A stretch of DNA of 34,989 nucleotides from positions 1 through 34,989 of the forward strand of contig SXQZ01000121.1 of NCBI GenBank assembly GCA_005792725.1, in the 5' to 3' direction. Of the stretch, positions 1 through 8,162 are shown piece by piece. How positions within the stretch are numbered: position 1 is the stretch's first letter; every line of letters starts with the position of its first letter. This stretch comes from Actinomycetota bacterium (GTDB taxonomy: Bacteria > Actinomycetota > Thermoleophilia > Miltoncostaeales > Miltoncostaeaceae). The notes under the pieces are model-generated. The model ran no database searches. It was not told the origin of the DNA and saw only the letters and a program-made list of their open reading frames with translations. Both the position numbers and the translations under genes were made by a program.

Positions 1-219
1 CCGTGCCGCATGATCGCCCCGATCATCGACGAGATCGCCCGCGACCGCGAGGACCTGGTGGTGGGCAAGGTCAACGTGGACGACTCCCCGTCCATCGCCC
101 AGCAGTACGGCATCCAGGGCATCCCGTTCATCGGCCTGTTCCGGGACGGCCAGCTCGTGGGGAACGCCGTGGGCGCGATGCCGCGCGCGGGCATCGAACA
201 GGCCTTGGGCCTGTCCTGA
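1..219 (+). CDS. Thioredoxin, C-terminal part (5' truncated by window edge)
   Basis: Frame 1 reads PCRMIAPIIDEIARDREDLVVGKVNVDDSPSIAQQYGIQGIPFIGLFRDGQLVGNAVGAMPRAGIEQALGLS*. The tail of a CGPC-R motif and the 'GIQGIPFIGLF' cis-Pro region are typical of thioredoxin. Confidence 0.93.
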   Translation, partial: PCRMIAPIIDEIARDREDLVVGKVNVDDSPSIAQQYGIQGIPFIGLFRDGQLVGNAVGAMPRAGIEQALGLS

Positions 220-223
220 CGCC

Positions 224-457
224 GTGCCGACCTACGACATGCGCTGCGCTGCGTGCGCCGACGGGTTCGAGGTCTTCCGCCAGGGCTTCCTGCGCGACGA
301 GGACCGCATGTGCCCGGCGTGCGGGGGTGCCGCCAAGCAGGTGATCACCGGCTTCGTGGCGGGCCGGTCGAGCAGCCAGGTCGCCTCGGGGGCAGCGGCC
401 TCGGCGGTCGCGGCCGGCCACCGCCACACCGGCGGCTGCGGCTGCGGGGGGCACTAG
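224..457 (+). CDS. FmdB-family zinc ribbon protein
   Basis: GTG start; MPTYDMRCAACADGFEVFRQGF...CPACGG: N-terminal 'PTY.Y.C..C...FE' plus CxxC ribbon, with a Gly/His/Cys-rich tail. Confidence 0.85.
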   Translation: MPTYDMRCAACADGFEVFRQGFLRDEDRMCPACGGAAKQVITGFVAGRSSSQVASGAAASAVAAGHRHTGGCGCGGH

Positions 458-462
458 GCGCC

Positions 463-747
463 GTGGCCACCGCCGCATCCACCCCGCCCACGCGTGAGCA
501 GATCATGGTGCGCCTGCGTCGTGCCGAGGGGCAGTTGCGGGGGGTGCAACGCATGCTCGACGAAGGCGCTCCCTGTGACGAGGTGCTGGTGCAACTCGCC
601 GCCGTGACCGCCGCGCTCGACCAGGTGGGTCTGCACCTCATCGGCGAGCGCCTGCGCCAGTGCCAGCAGGCCGACGGCACCATGTGCGCCACCGAGCTCG
701 AGCAGGGGGTCGCGACCCTCCTGCGCCACACCCGCCTGTCCCGCTAG
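463..747 (+). CDS. CsoR/RcnR/CstR-family (DUF156) transcriptional repressor, His ligand absent
   Basis: GTG start at 463; RLRRAEGQLRGVQRMLDEGAPCDEVLVQLAAVTAALDQVGLHLIGERLRQC is the all-helical CsoR-family signature. The two Cys positions are conserved. Confidence 0.88.
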   Translation: MATAASTPPTREQIMVRLRRAEGQLRGVQRMLDEGAPCDEVLVQLAAVTAALDQVGLHLIGERLRQCQQADGTMCATELEQGVATLLRHTRLSR

Positions 748-1754
748 TACCGGCGGGCCGCCCCGGTGGACCCCGGTGCCGGCGTGCGGCCACGTGACCA
801 CCGCCACCCCAGTTCGATACCGATGATGGCCAGCACGGAGATCGTGCCCGTGGTGCCGATCACGCCGACGTGGCCCGCCAGCGGGCCCTCGAAGTGGAGC
901 ATGAACGCGCCGTAGAGCAGGCCCGCAGCGCCGAGCCACGCGGCGTTCGGGAGCCGGGCGGTCGTGGTGCCGCCGACGAAGGTGCCGCCGAAGAACGCGG
1001 TGGCCAGCACGACTCCCGTTCCGCCGAGGCCGCTCGCCACGATGACCCCGCAGACCGCCAGCGACGGCAGGCCGGATGCGAGGTTGAAGCCCCAGCCGAG
1101 GCGGTTCATGAGGACCCAGGTGATGAGCGCACCCGCTGCCCCGATGGGCACCACCGCCCAGTGCGCCATGCCGTCCGTCCCGGGGAGCAGCACGGCGTTC
1201 TGGTCGTGCCCCGTGAGATCGGCGATCCAGTAGACCGCCGCCGATGCCATGAAGCCCACCAGACCCATCCGCCCGCCCACACCCTGAATCACCGACCGGC
1301 CCACGAACGTCCACAGGAGGCCGGCCAGCACGCCGGCGACGGCGACCCAGTACCAGCCCAGGGTGATGTTGGGGGTGAGGAGGCCCACGAATGAGCCTGT
1401 GTAGCCCGCGCCCGCCGAAATGGCGTCCAGCGGCCCGCCCGGGAGGGCGCCGACGCCGCACGCCACGGCCACCAGCGCGGCGGCCACCAGCGGCGGGATC
1501 CCCATCTCCCGGGCCATGAGCAGCGACGCCATCGTGCCCGCAAGGGCGGTGATGACCTCGACGGGCCGCGGGCGCAGGAGGGGCAGCGACGTGCGGACGG
1601 CGTACCCGGCGCCGATGACTGTGGGGATCCCGATGATCACCACCAGAATCGTCGGCACGGGGTCCGCACCCAGGACGAATGACTGCACGTACATCCCCGC
1701 CAGCGCCACGAGCACGACCGCCCCGAGCACATAGGTTGCGGGAGTGGGTTTCAT
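744..1754 (-). CDS. Uncharacterised polytopic membrane protein, copy B of a tandem pair (336 aa), internal two-fold repeat
   Basis: MKPTPATYVLGAVVLVALAGMYVQSF...; multiple hydrophobic segments; closely similar in layout and motifs to the product of 1751..2764; ATG at 1754 overlaps the upstream stop. Confidence 0.85.
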   Translation of the reverse strand: MKPTPATYVLGAVVLVALAGMYVQSFVLGADPVPTILVVIIGIPTVIGAGYAVRTSLPLLRPRPVEVITALAGTMASLLMAREMGIPPLVAAALVAVACGVGALPGGPLDAISAGAGYTGSFVGLLTPNITLGWYWVAVAGVLAGLLWTFVGRSVIQGVGGRMGLVGFMASAAVYWIADLTGHDQNAVLLPGTDGMAHWAVVPIGAAGALITWVLMNRLGWGFNLASGLPSLAVCGVIVASGLGGTGVVLATAFFGGTFVGGTTTARLPNAAWLGAAGLLYGAFMLHFEGPLAGHVGVIGTTGTISVLAIIGIELGWRWSRGRTPAPGSTGAARRY

Positions 1755-2764
1755 ACCGGGGGGTGCCCCGGCACCGCGCGTGGCCGACGGGCACCTCGGG
1801 TGGCGATCCCGCCGGCGACGCGCAGGACCCCCATCACCACGAGCACCGCGATCACGGCGAGCACCCCGAGCACGCCCACGTGGCCCGCGATCGGATCCGG
1901 GAACGGGAGCAGGTGGGCCCCGTAGAGCATCCCCGCGAACCCGATCCATACCGCGCCGGGCAGTTGGGCCGGTGCCGAGATGCCCACCATCGTGCCCCCG
2001 AACCACGCGGCGGCGAACACGGGGGCCAGATCGCCCATGGACGAGAGGTAGACACCACCGCACACGAGGAGCGAGGTGAGCCCCGATGCCAGGGCGAAGT
2101 CCCACCCGCGCCGTTGGATGAGCACCCAGGTGACCGTGGCGGCCACGGCCCCGATCGGGACCACCGCCCCCTGGGCGAGCCCATGGAACTCCGGAAGGAG
2201 AACGACGTCGTGCACGCCGCCGAGCGCGGTGCCGAACCAGTACACCGACGATGACGCCATGAAGGCAACCAGGCCCAGGCGTCCGCCGACCCCGGGGAGG
2301 ACCGATGGACCGATGACCGAGGCCAGGAGGCCCGCCATGGCCCCGGCCCCGGCAACCCAGACGGATGGCACCACGATGCCGGGGGGGACCAGCCCCACGA
2401 ACGCCCCGGCGTACCCCGCGCACTCCGACCTCACGTCAAGGGGGCCCCACGGGGCCACCAGCATCCCGACGAGGACCACCACGATCGACATCGCCACCAG
2501 CGCCGGGATGTGCATCTCGCGGACGAGGAGCAGCGCGAGCGCCGCGGTGGCGGCCCCGGCCGCAATATCACCCACGCGCGGACGCGGCACGCGGGTCGAG
2601 GCGCGCACGGAGACGACCGCGCCGACCACGGCGAGAGCGCCCACGAGGGCCACCGCAACGAGGGTCAGCGGCGCCGTGCCCACCACGACCGCCATCGCGT
2701 ACACCGCCGCGAGCGATGCGAGGACCAGCGTGACCAGCCCGTACGTCCAGACGGTCGGCCTCAC
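1751..2764 (-). CDS. Uncharacterised polytopic membrane protein, copy A of a tandem pair, internal two-fold repeat
   Basis: GTG start (CAC at 2762-2764) overlapping the HAD stop (GTGA); MRPTVWTYGLVTLVLASLAAVYAMAVVVG...; shares AGYxGxFVGL, GVGGRxGLVxFMAS, LASGLxSLxVCG and FGGTxVG motifs with the downstream paralog. Confidence 0.83.
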   Translation of the reverse strand: MRPTVWTYGLVTLVLASLAAVYAMAVVVGTAPLTLVAVALVGALAVVGAVVSVRASTRVPRPRVGDIAAGAATAALALLLVREMHIPALVAMSIVVVLVGMLVAPWGPLDVRSECAGYAGAFVGLVPPGIVVPSVWVAGAGAMAGLLASVIGPSVLPGVGGRLGLVAFMASSSVYWFGTALGGVHDVVLLPEFHGLAQGAVVPIGAVAATVTWVLIQRRGWDFALASGLTSLLVCGGVYLSSMGDLAPVFAAAWFGGTMVGISAPAQLPGAVWIGFAGMLYGAHLLPFPDPIAGHVGVLGVLAVIAVLVVMGVLRVAGGIATRGARRPRAVPGHPPV

Positions 2765-3441
2765 GCGTGGATCCTCCCGGCCAGGTCGCGCAGCGTGGTG
2801 ATGGCGTCCGGGCCGGGTGCCTCCCCCGAGCGGTCCAGCAGCAGGGCCTGCAGGCCGGCCGCACGGGCGCCCCCATAGTCCTCCCGCGGATGATCGCCCA
2901 CATGCAGCGCCCGGGTGGGGGGCACCCCGGCGGCGCGCGTGGCGTGCAGGAAGATCGCGGGATCGGGTTTCGCCGCCCCGACCACGGCGCTCACGGCGAT
3001 CACCGTGAACCGCTGCGCCACACCCAGGTCGGCGAGGTGATCCGGCAACGCGCAGTCCCAGTTGCTCACGACCCCCATGCGCAATCCCAGGTCCTCCACG
3101 GCGTCCATCGCATCCGGCGCGTCCTCGTGAAGCCGGAACCTGAGTGACCGGACCAGCATCCCGGTGGCCATCGCCGGGGCCGGTGCGCCGGGGCCGAGGG
3201 CCCGCGCGAGCACCGCACCGCACTCGGCCCGCAGCGCCGCGAGGCCGCTGGTGTCACTCCCGATGTGCATGCGCGCCCGGTAGTGCGCGATCTCTTCCCG
3301 GAGGGCGGCCTCGACCACGTCCTCATCGTACGGGTAGCCCGCCGCCGCGAGGTGACTACGCAGGATCGGCCCGGGCGGCTCCATCCGGAGCAGCGTTCCG
3401 AAGGCGTCGAACAGGACGATGTCGGGGGGCCGGGTGCTCAT
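2761..3441 (-). CDS. HAD-superfamily hydrolase
   Basis: ATG at 3441; VLFDAFGTLL (motif I DxxxT), GVVSNWD (motif II), GAAKPDPAIF (motif III Lys), HVGDHPREDYGGARAAG (motif IV). Confidence 0.93.
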   Translation of the reverse strand: MSTRPPDIVLFDAFGTLLRMEPPGPILRSHLAAAGYPYDEDVVEAALREEIAHYRARMHIGSDTSGLAALRAECGAVLARALGPGAPAPAMATGMLVRSLRFRLHEDAPDAMDAVEDLGLRMGVVSNWDCALPDHLADLGVAQRFTVIAVSAVVGAAKPDPAIFLHATRAAGVPPTRALHVGDHPREDYGGARAAGLQALLLDRSGEAPGPDAITTLRDLAGRIHA

Positions 3442-3449
3442 CTCACGGC

Positions 3450-3455
3450 AGGGTA
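3450..3455 (-). promoter_or_regulatory. Putative -10 element TACCCT for the HAD/membrane-protein operon
   Basis: Reverse strand reads TACCCT-gccgtgag-ATG: 8 nt from hexamer to start codon. Confidence 0.5.
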
Positions 3456-3495
3456 TGCGGTGACCGGGGCGAGGGGGGGCGCTGGAGCGCGGTCC

Positions 3496-3501
3496 TATAC
3501 T
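3496..3501 (+). promoter_or_regulatory. Putative -10 element TATACT for the hypothetical-PBP operon
   Basis: TATACT-cggccacc-GTG: 8 nt from hexamer to the GTG start at 3510, implying a leaderless transcript. Confidence 0.55.
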
Positions 3502-3509
3502 CGGCCACC

Positions 3510-4019
3510 GTGCCCGTCGCCATGCCCACCGACGATGCCCGCGCACCACGCCGCCGTCCCGGCGCCGCCGCCGCCGCGTTGATCGCCGGGGGTGCCGTCG
3601 TGCTGATCTGGACCCCGTCGCTCGTCGCCACCGCATACGCGGAGGAGCCCGCCTCCACGTATCTGGCCAACCCCGCCGAGGGGTGGGCCTTCCTGTGGGA
3701 GGCCGTGACGGCATCGCGTAATCCGCGGCTGGGCACATCGGATGCGGCGATGCAGCAGGCATCCCAGGTCTGGGCCGGGCCGCCGGCGGTCGCCGGCGGG
3801 GTGTCACTCAAGATGATTCCCGTCGGCTGGGCGGTGCCCGTGCCCGCGGGCGGCGCCCGGCCGATACCCACCCGCCGTGAAGCGACGCCCGAGGCCGATC
3901 TCAACTGGGTGGTCACCGGCCGCGTGGGGACTGGCCCCGACCAGATCATCGGGCTGCTCGACTACCGCTCGGGTCGGGTTGAGTGGGACATCCGGCCGCT
4001 CGCGGGAGCCCGCCGGTGA
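3510..4019 (+). CDS. Hypothetical single-TM / signal-anchored protein coupled to a class A PBP
   Basis: GTG 3510 (alternative ATG 3522); RRRPGAAAAALIAGGAVVLIWTPSLVATAYA hydrophobic N-terminus followed by a soluble domain; stop overlaps the PBP start (GTGA). Confidence 0.72.
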   Translation: MPVAMPTDDARAPRRRPGAAAAALIAGGAVVLIWTPSLVATAYAEEPASTYLANPAEGWAFLWEAVTASRNPRLGTSDAAMQQASQVWAGPPAVAGGVSLKMIPVGWAVPVPAGGARPIPTRREATPEADLNWVVTGRVGTGPDQIIGLLDYRSGRVEWDIRPLAGARR

Positions 4020-6172
4020 GGATCCGCCGCCTGCGCCGGCGCCGCGAGGAGCGTGCGCACCATGGCCGTATCGGACTCGGCCGGGTCATCGTCCTTGCCA
4101 TCGTGGTGATGGGCACGGTGCTGGGGGTGGGATTCGCGACCACCTATCAGTCGGTGACCAGCGACCTGCCGGGGCTTGAGGACCTCAAGCCGGTCGGTCT
4201 GGGCCAGAACACCCGCATCTACGACCGCAATGGCAAGTTGCTCGGGTACATCCCGGGCGTCACCAACCGCACCGAGCTGCCGCTCGCGCGCATCCCCGTC
4301 CCGCTGCGCGAGGCCACGGTGGCAATCGAGGACAAGCGCTTCTACGAGCACGACGGCGTGGACTGGCTGCGCATCGTCGGCGCGGCGGTCCGCAATGCGA
4401 TGAGCAGCGGTGGCCTCCGGCAGGGCGGAAGCACGATCACGATGCAGTTGGTCAAGAACCTCTACGACCCCGACGCGCCGCGCGACTTCACGCAGAAGAT
4501 CAAGGAGGCCCATCTGGCGCAGGAGGTGGAGCGGCAGTACTCCAAGGATGAGATCCTGGCCAAGTACCTCAACGGGGTCTTCTACGGGCAGAACGCCGTG
4601 GGGGTACAGGCCGCCGCGCTCACGTACTTCGACAAGCCGGTGTGGGCCATCAACCTCGCGCAGGCGGCCCTGCTGGCCGGCCTGCCCCAGGCCCCGACCG
4701 CCTACAACCCCTTCATCAACCCCGTGGAGGCCACCACCCGGCGCAACATCGTTCTGCAGGAGATGGCCAACCAGGGGTACATCACCCCGGCGGAGGCCGA
4801 CGAGGCCCGGGCGTCGGACCTGCAGTTGAAGCGCGGACGCACATACGAGCGCAAGAAGGAGGGCTACTTCTTCGACTACGTGCGCCAGGAGCTCATCAAC
4901 CGCTACGGCGAGCAGCGCGTGCAGAAGGGCGGGATGGCGGTGCGCACCACCATCGACCCCACCCTGCAGCGCGCGGCGGAGCAGGCGATCGCACGCAATC
5001 TCGGATGGGCGGACGATCCCGCCGCGGCCGTCGTGCTCATTGATGCCCGGACCGGGTACATCCGTGCCATGGCCACCAGCCAGGCCTACGGCGAGGACAG
5101 CCAGTTCAACTACGCGGCCCAGGCCAAGCGGCAGCCGGGATCCACGTTCAAGACGTTCGTGCTCACCCGGGCGATCGCTGACGGCATCAACCCGTACTCG
5201 ACGATCTACGACAGCAGGCCCATTGACATCGATGACCCCACCTGGGGGCCCGTCGAGGTGTCGACGTACTCCAATTCCTACAAGGGCGCCACGGCCGTCG
5301 CACAGGCGACGCTCGCCTCGGACAACACCGTGTACATCCAGTTGACGCTGGACGTCGGGCCCGACCGGGTCGTGGACATGGCGAACCGCATGGGCGTGGA
5401 GAGCAGGCTGCCGGTGGTGCCGTCCATCGGGCTGGGCTCGGGAGAGGTGAGCCCGCTCGAGATGGCCGCGGCCTACGCGCCGTTGGCCAATGGCGGGTTC
5501 CGGGTGAAGCCCATCGCCATGACCGACCTCGGGCAGGGGATTCCCAAGGGTGATCTCGCCACCCCCAAGCGCACCCGCGTGTTCCCCGATGGCGTTGCCT
5601 ACGAGGTCACCCGGATCCTGCGCGACAACGTCACCGGCGGCACCGGCACGGCGGCGAACATCGGGCCGCCCATCGCCGGGAAGACCGGCACCACCGACGA
5701 CTACACCGACGCCTGGTTCGTCGGATACACGCCCCACTACGTCTGCGCCGTCTGGGTGGGCTACCCGAATGACGATGGCGTGCGGCGTGCCATGACCGGC
5801 GTGCACGGCATCACGGTGGCCGGCGGCTCTTTCCCGGCGCAGATCTGGGGCGACTTCATGCGCACCGTCACCGCGAAGGACGGTGACCCCGACTGGCCGC
5901 TGCCCAAGGACCCCGTCGAGTGGTCCGCGTTCTCGTCGGACTTCACCGAATCGGCCGGGACCTACGTGGTGAGCTCCGCCAAGAGCACCAGCACCGCGAA
6001 GACGACGACAGCGCCCAAGCCCGGCACGACCACGCGCGTGCCGAAGCCGGCCCCGACGACGGTGACCCCCACGCCGGCGCCGGCTCCCGCCCCGGCACCG
6101 GCCCCGGCCCCCGTACCGACGCCGACGCCGACGCCGACGACCCCCACTACGCCGGTGCCGACAACCCCTTAG
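4016..6172 (+). CDS. Class A penicillin-binding protein (bifunctional transglycosylase/transpeptidase, PBP1a-like)
   Basis: GT51 motifs EDKRFYEHDGVDW, RQGGSTITMQLVKNLY, KIKEAHLAQEVERQYSKDEILAKYLN; transpeptidase QPGSTFKTF (SxxK), SDN, KTGTT; C-terminal Pro/Thr/Ala-rich tail. Confidence 0.97.
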   Translation: MRIRRLRRRREERAHHGRIGLGRVIVLAIVVMGTVLGVGFATTYQSVTSDLPGLEDLKPVGLGQNTRIYDRNGKLLGYIPGVTNRTELPLARIPVPLREATVAIEDKRFYEHDGVDWLRIVGAAVRNAMSSGGLRQGGSTITMQLVKNLYDPDAPRDFTQKIKEAHLAQEVERQYSKDEILAKYLNGVFYGQNAVGVQAAALTYFDKPVWAINLAQAALLAGLPQAPTAYNPFINPVEATTRRNIVLQEMANQGYITPAEADEARASDLQLKRGRTYERKKEGYFFDYVRQELINRYGEQRVQKGGMAVRTTIDPTLQRAAEQAIARNLGWADDPAAAVVLIDARTGYIRAMATSQAYGEDSQFNYAAQAKRQPGSTFKTFVLTRAIADGINPYSTIYDSRPIDIDDPTWGPVEVSTYSNSYKGATAVAQATLASDNTVYIQLTLDVGPDRVVDMANRMGVESRLPVVPSIGLGSGEVSPLEMAAAYAPLANGGFRVKPIAMTDLGQGIPKGDLATPKRTRVFPDGVAYEVTRILRDNVTGGTGTAANIGPPIAGKTGTTDDYTDAWFVGYTPHYVCAVWVGYPNDDGVRRAMTGVHGITVAGGSFPAQIWGDFMRTVTAKDGDPDWPLPKDPVEWSAFSSDFTESAGTYVVSSAKSTSTAKTTTAPKPGTTTRVPKPAPTTVTPTPAPAPAPAPAPAPVPTPTPTPTTPTTPVPTTP
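6040..6169 (+). repeat. Low-complexity Pro/Ala/Thr-rich coding tail with short tandem units (e.g. ccgacg)
   Basis: Encodes PTPAPAPAPAPAPAPVPTPTPTPTTPTTPVPTTP at the end of the PBP; DNA shows repeated gccccggcacc / gccgacgccgacgccgacg. Confidence 0.8.
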
Positions 6173-6657
6173 GAGTCGGGGGCGTCCGGGGCCGTGACCC
6201 CCGGTCGTGGTGTCATCAGGAGGATGCCGGCCATGCCGGCGAGCGCCGCGGCGGCCAGACCCGCCCATGCCGGTGGCAGCACGGCGACGCTCCAGTCACC
6301 GGCGAGCGGCGAGTCGGGCAGCCCGGCCCGCACGGCCACGACCGTGACCCGGGGTGAGAGGGCCACGAGTGATCCCCACGCCACCCCGAGGACGGCCCAC
6401 AGGATCGTGGCGCCGCCCAGCACGCGCGCGCTGCGGGTGCCGGGGGGCGCCATCCACCACACCGCCAGCAGCCCGGTGACGACGAGGGCCGCGCCGATGA
6501 CCGGCAGGATCCATAAGGCGCCGCCGGCGCCGTACCCCGACAGGGACGCCGTGCCGGTGGGCAGGGACGTTCCGTACCAGGGCAGCGCGGGCAGGACGCC
6601 GAGCAGCACCCCGCACGCGACGATGATGACGCCCAGGGCGCGCGGGCGGGAACTCAT
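6169..6657 (-). CDS. Small polytopic membrane protein (possibly Trp-operon-associated hypothetical type)
   Basis: MSSRPRALGVIIVACGVLLGVLPALPWYGTSLP...; about 4 hydrophobic segments; start overlaps the stop of the upstream DUF2079 gene. Confidence 0.72.
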   Translation of the reverse strand: MSSRPRALGVIIVACGVLLGVLPALPWYGTSLPTGTASLSGYGAGGALWILPVIGAALVVTGLLAVWWMAPPGTRSARVLGGATILWAVLGVAWGSLVALSPRVTVVAVRAGLPDSPLAGDWSVAVLPPAWAGLAAAALAGMAGILLMTPRPGVTAPDAPDS

Positions 6658-8162
6658 CCGCCCACCGCCCCGGTGCGGCGGAACAGCATCACCCCATCGC
6701 GGTCATAGACCAGTGCGAACCCCCCGTCGGCCTCCAGACGCGCGAGCTCCCGTGAGAAGCCCAACGGGTCCAGGCGGTCGCTCAGATTGGGGCGGGTGCG
6801 GTCCACGAGCACCCAGTCCGCATCGCCGATCACCGGGAACACCAGCACACGGCGGCGCGCCGAGAGGTGCCCGCCGGCGTTGTTCCCCACCGACACGACC
6901 GCCTCGTCGGGGACCAGAGCCGCGGCATCGGCGAGGGCCTGTGCATGCTGCGGCATGGGTGCGTACTGCGCGAGCCGGGACTGCGTGGCGCGCGACAACG
7001 GCCCGAAGAAGGGCATGGGGCCGGTGGTGACAGTGCCGAGAGCCGCGACCGCGATGAGCACGACGGCCACGGCCCCGGCGGGCCGCAGCATGCGCACAAG
7101 CCATGAGGGCTGCGGCCTTCGGCGCAGTCCCGCGAGGCCTAGCATGGCGGCTGCGACCAGGAAGGGACTGGGAACCGCCGCGTAGTGGAACTCGATGGAG
7201 TAGTTGGGCCACCAGTCGGCCAGCATGCCGACCATGAGGTCGGGCACGGCGGCGGCGGCGAGGAGCGGGGCGAACAGGGGCAGCAGGAGGAGGGGCAGCA
7301 GCAGCGCGAGGAGGTACGACAGCCGGGACCAGCCACCCACGGTCGTGAGGACCTCCAGCGGATTCGACAGCGCGCCCACGAGCGCCTGCGACGGCGTGTC
7401 CCCGAAACGGCCGAACCGCTCGGTGAACGGAGTCGGCACCCCGGACCCGGCGACGGGCATGATGACCAGGACGCACAGGAGCGTCCATGCGAGCGCCACC
7501 ACCGACACCACGGCACCGACGATGCGGCGCCGGTGGCGCACGATGATCCAGATGCCGAGGATCGCCACCGCCAGGCCCACCTGCTCCTTGCCCAGCAGCG
7601 CGAGCGCCAGGGAGATCCCCAGCACCCAGTCCCTGCGGGCCTCGGCCGCCCAGATCGCCAGCATCAGGAGCGGGGCGGCCAGCGTGACCGCGTGCAGGTC
7701 GGTGACCACTGCCCACTGGATCGGCGCGTACAGGAGCCACATAAGCGCACCGGCCACCGCCAGCCGGTCGTCACCCAGCCAGCGCCGTCCCAGGAGGAAG
7801 GCCGGCACCGCACCGGCGGCCACGATCACCGCCTGGGCCACCAGCAGCGGCACCGCAGAGTCGGTGATCCACTGGAGCGGGACCAGCACCGCCAGCAGGG
7901 GGTCCACATGCGAGCCGAGGCGCGACATCTGGTCGCCCGCGGCGGTGGTTGCCAGCAGGAAGTCACCATGCGCGGTGTTCCAGATCGCCTGGGTCATGTT
8001 CCCGAGGTCGAACCGGCTGGTCCACCAGGCGTCGTGGCGGGCCACCGACAGCCAGGCGAACAGGGCCGCCCACACCCCGGACAGCAGCAGTACCAGCGCC
8101 AGTGGGAGGTCGTGCGTGATGCGCCACCCGCCCGCACGCGGGCGGGCCGTCGGCCGGGTCAT
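6654..8162 (-). CDS. DUF2079-family multi-pass membrane protein
   Basis: FAWLSVARHDAWWTSRFDLGNMTQAIWNTAHGDFLLATT...SRLGSHVDPLLAVLVPLQWI is the DUF2079 N-terminal signature; many TM segments. Confidence 0.85.
   Translation of the reverse strand: MTRPTARPRAGGWRITHDLPLALVLLLSGVWAALFAWLSVARHDAWWTSRFDLGNMTQAIWNTAHGDFLLATTAAGDQMSRLGSHVDPLLAVLVPLQWITDSAVPLLVAQAVIVAAGAVPAFLLGRRWLGDDRLAVAGALMWLLYAPIQWAVVTDLHAVTLAAPLLMLAIWAAEARRDWVLGISLALALLGKEQVGLAVAILGIWIIVRHRRRIVGAVVSVVALAWTLLCVLVIMPVAGSGVPTPFTERFGRFGDTPSQALVGALSNPLEVLTTVGGWSRLSYLLALLLPLLLLPLFAPLLAAAAVPDLMVGMLADWWPNYSIEFHYAAVPSPFLVAAAMLGLAGLRRRPQPSWLVRMLRPAGAVAVVLIAVAALGTVTTGPMPFFGPLSRATQSRLAQYAPMPQHAQALADAAALVPDEAVVSVGNNAGGHLSARRRVLVFPVIGDADWVLVDRTRPNLSDRLDPLGFSRELARLEADGGFALVYDRDGVMLFRRTGAVGG

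Noticed and set aside
6040-6169. Short tandem repeats considered as CRISPR or satellite
   Set aside because: They simply encode the Pro/Ala/Thr-rich tail of the PBP; no spacer structure.
3962-6268. 768-aa minus-strand ORF antisense to the PBP gene
   Set aside because: Arg/Gly/His-rich composition with no domain motifs; it is the high-GC antisense shadow of a strongly supported PBP1a reading frame.
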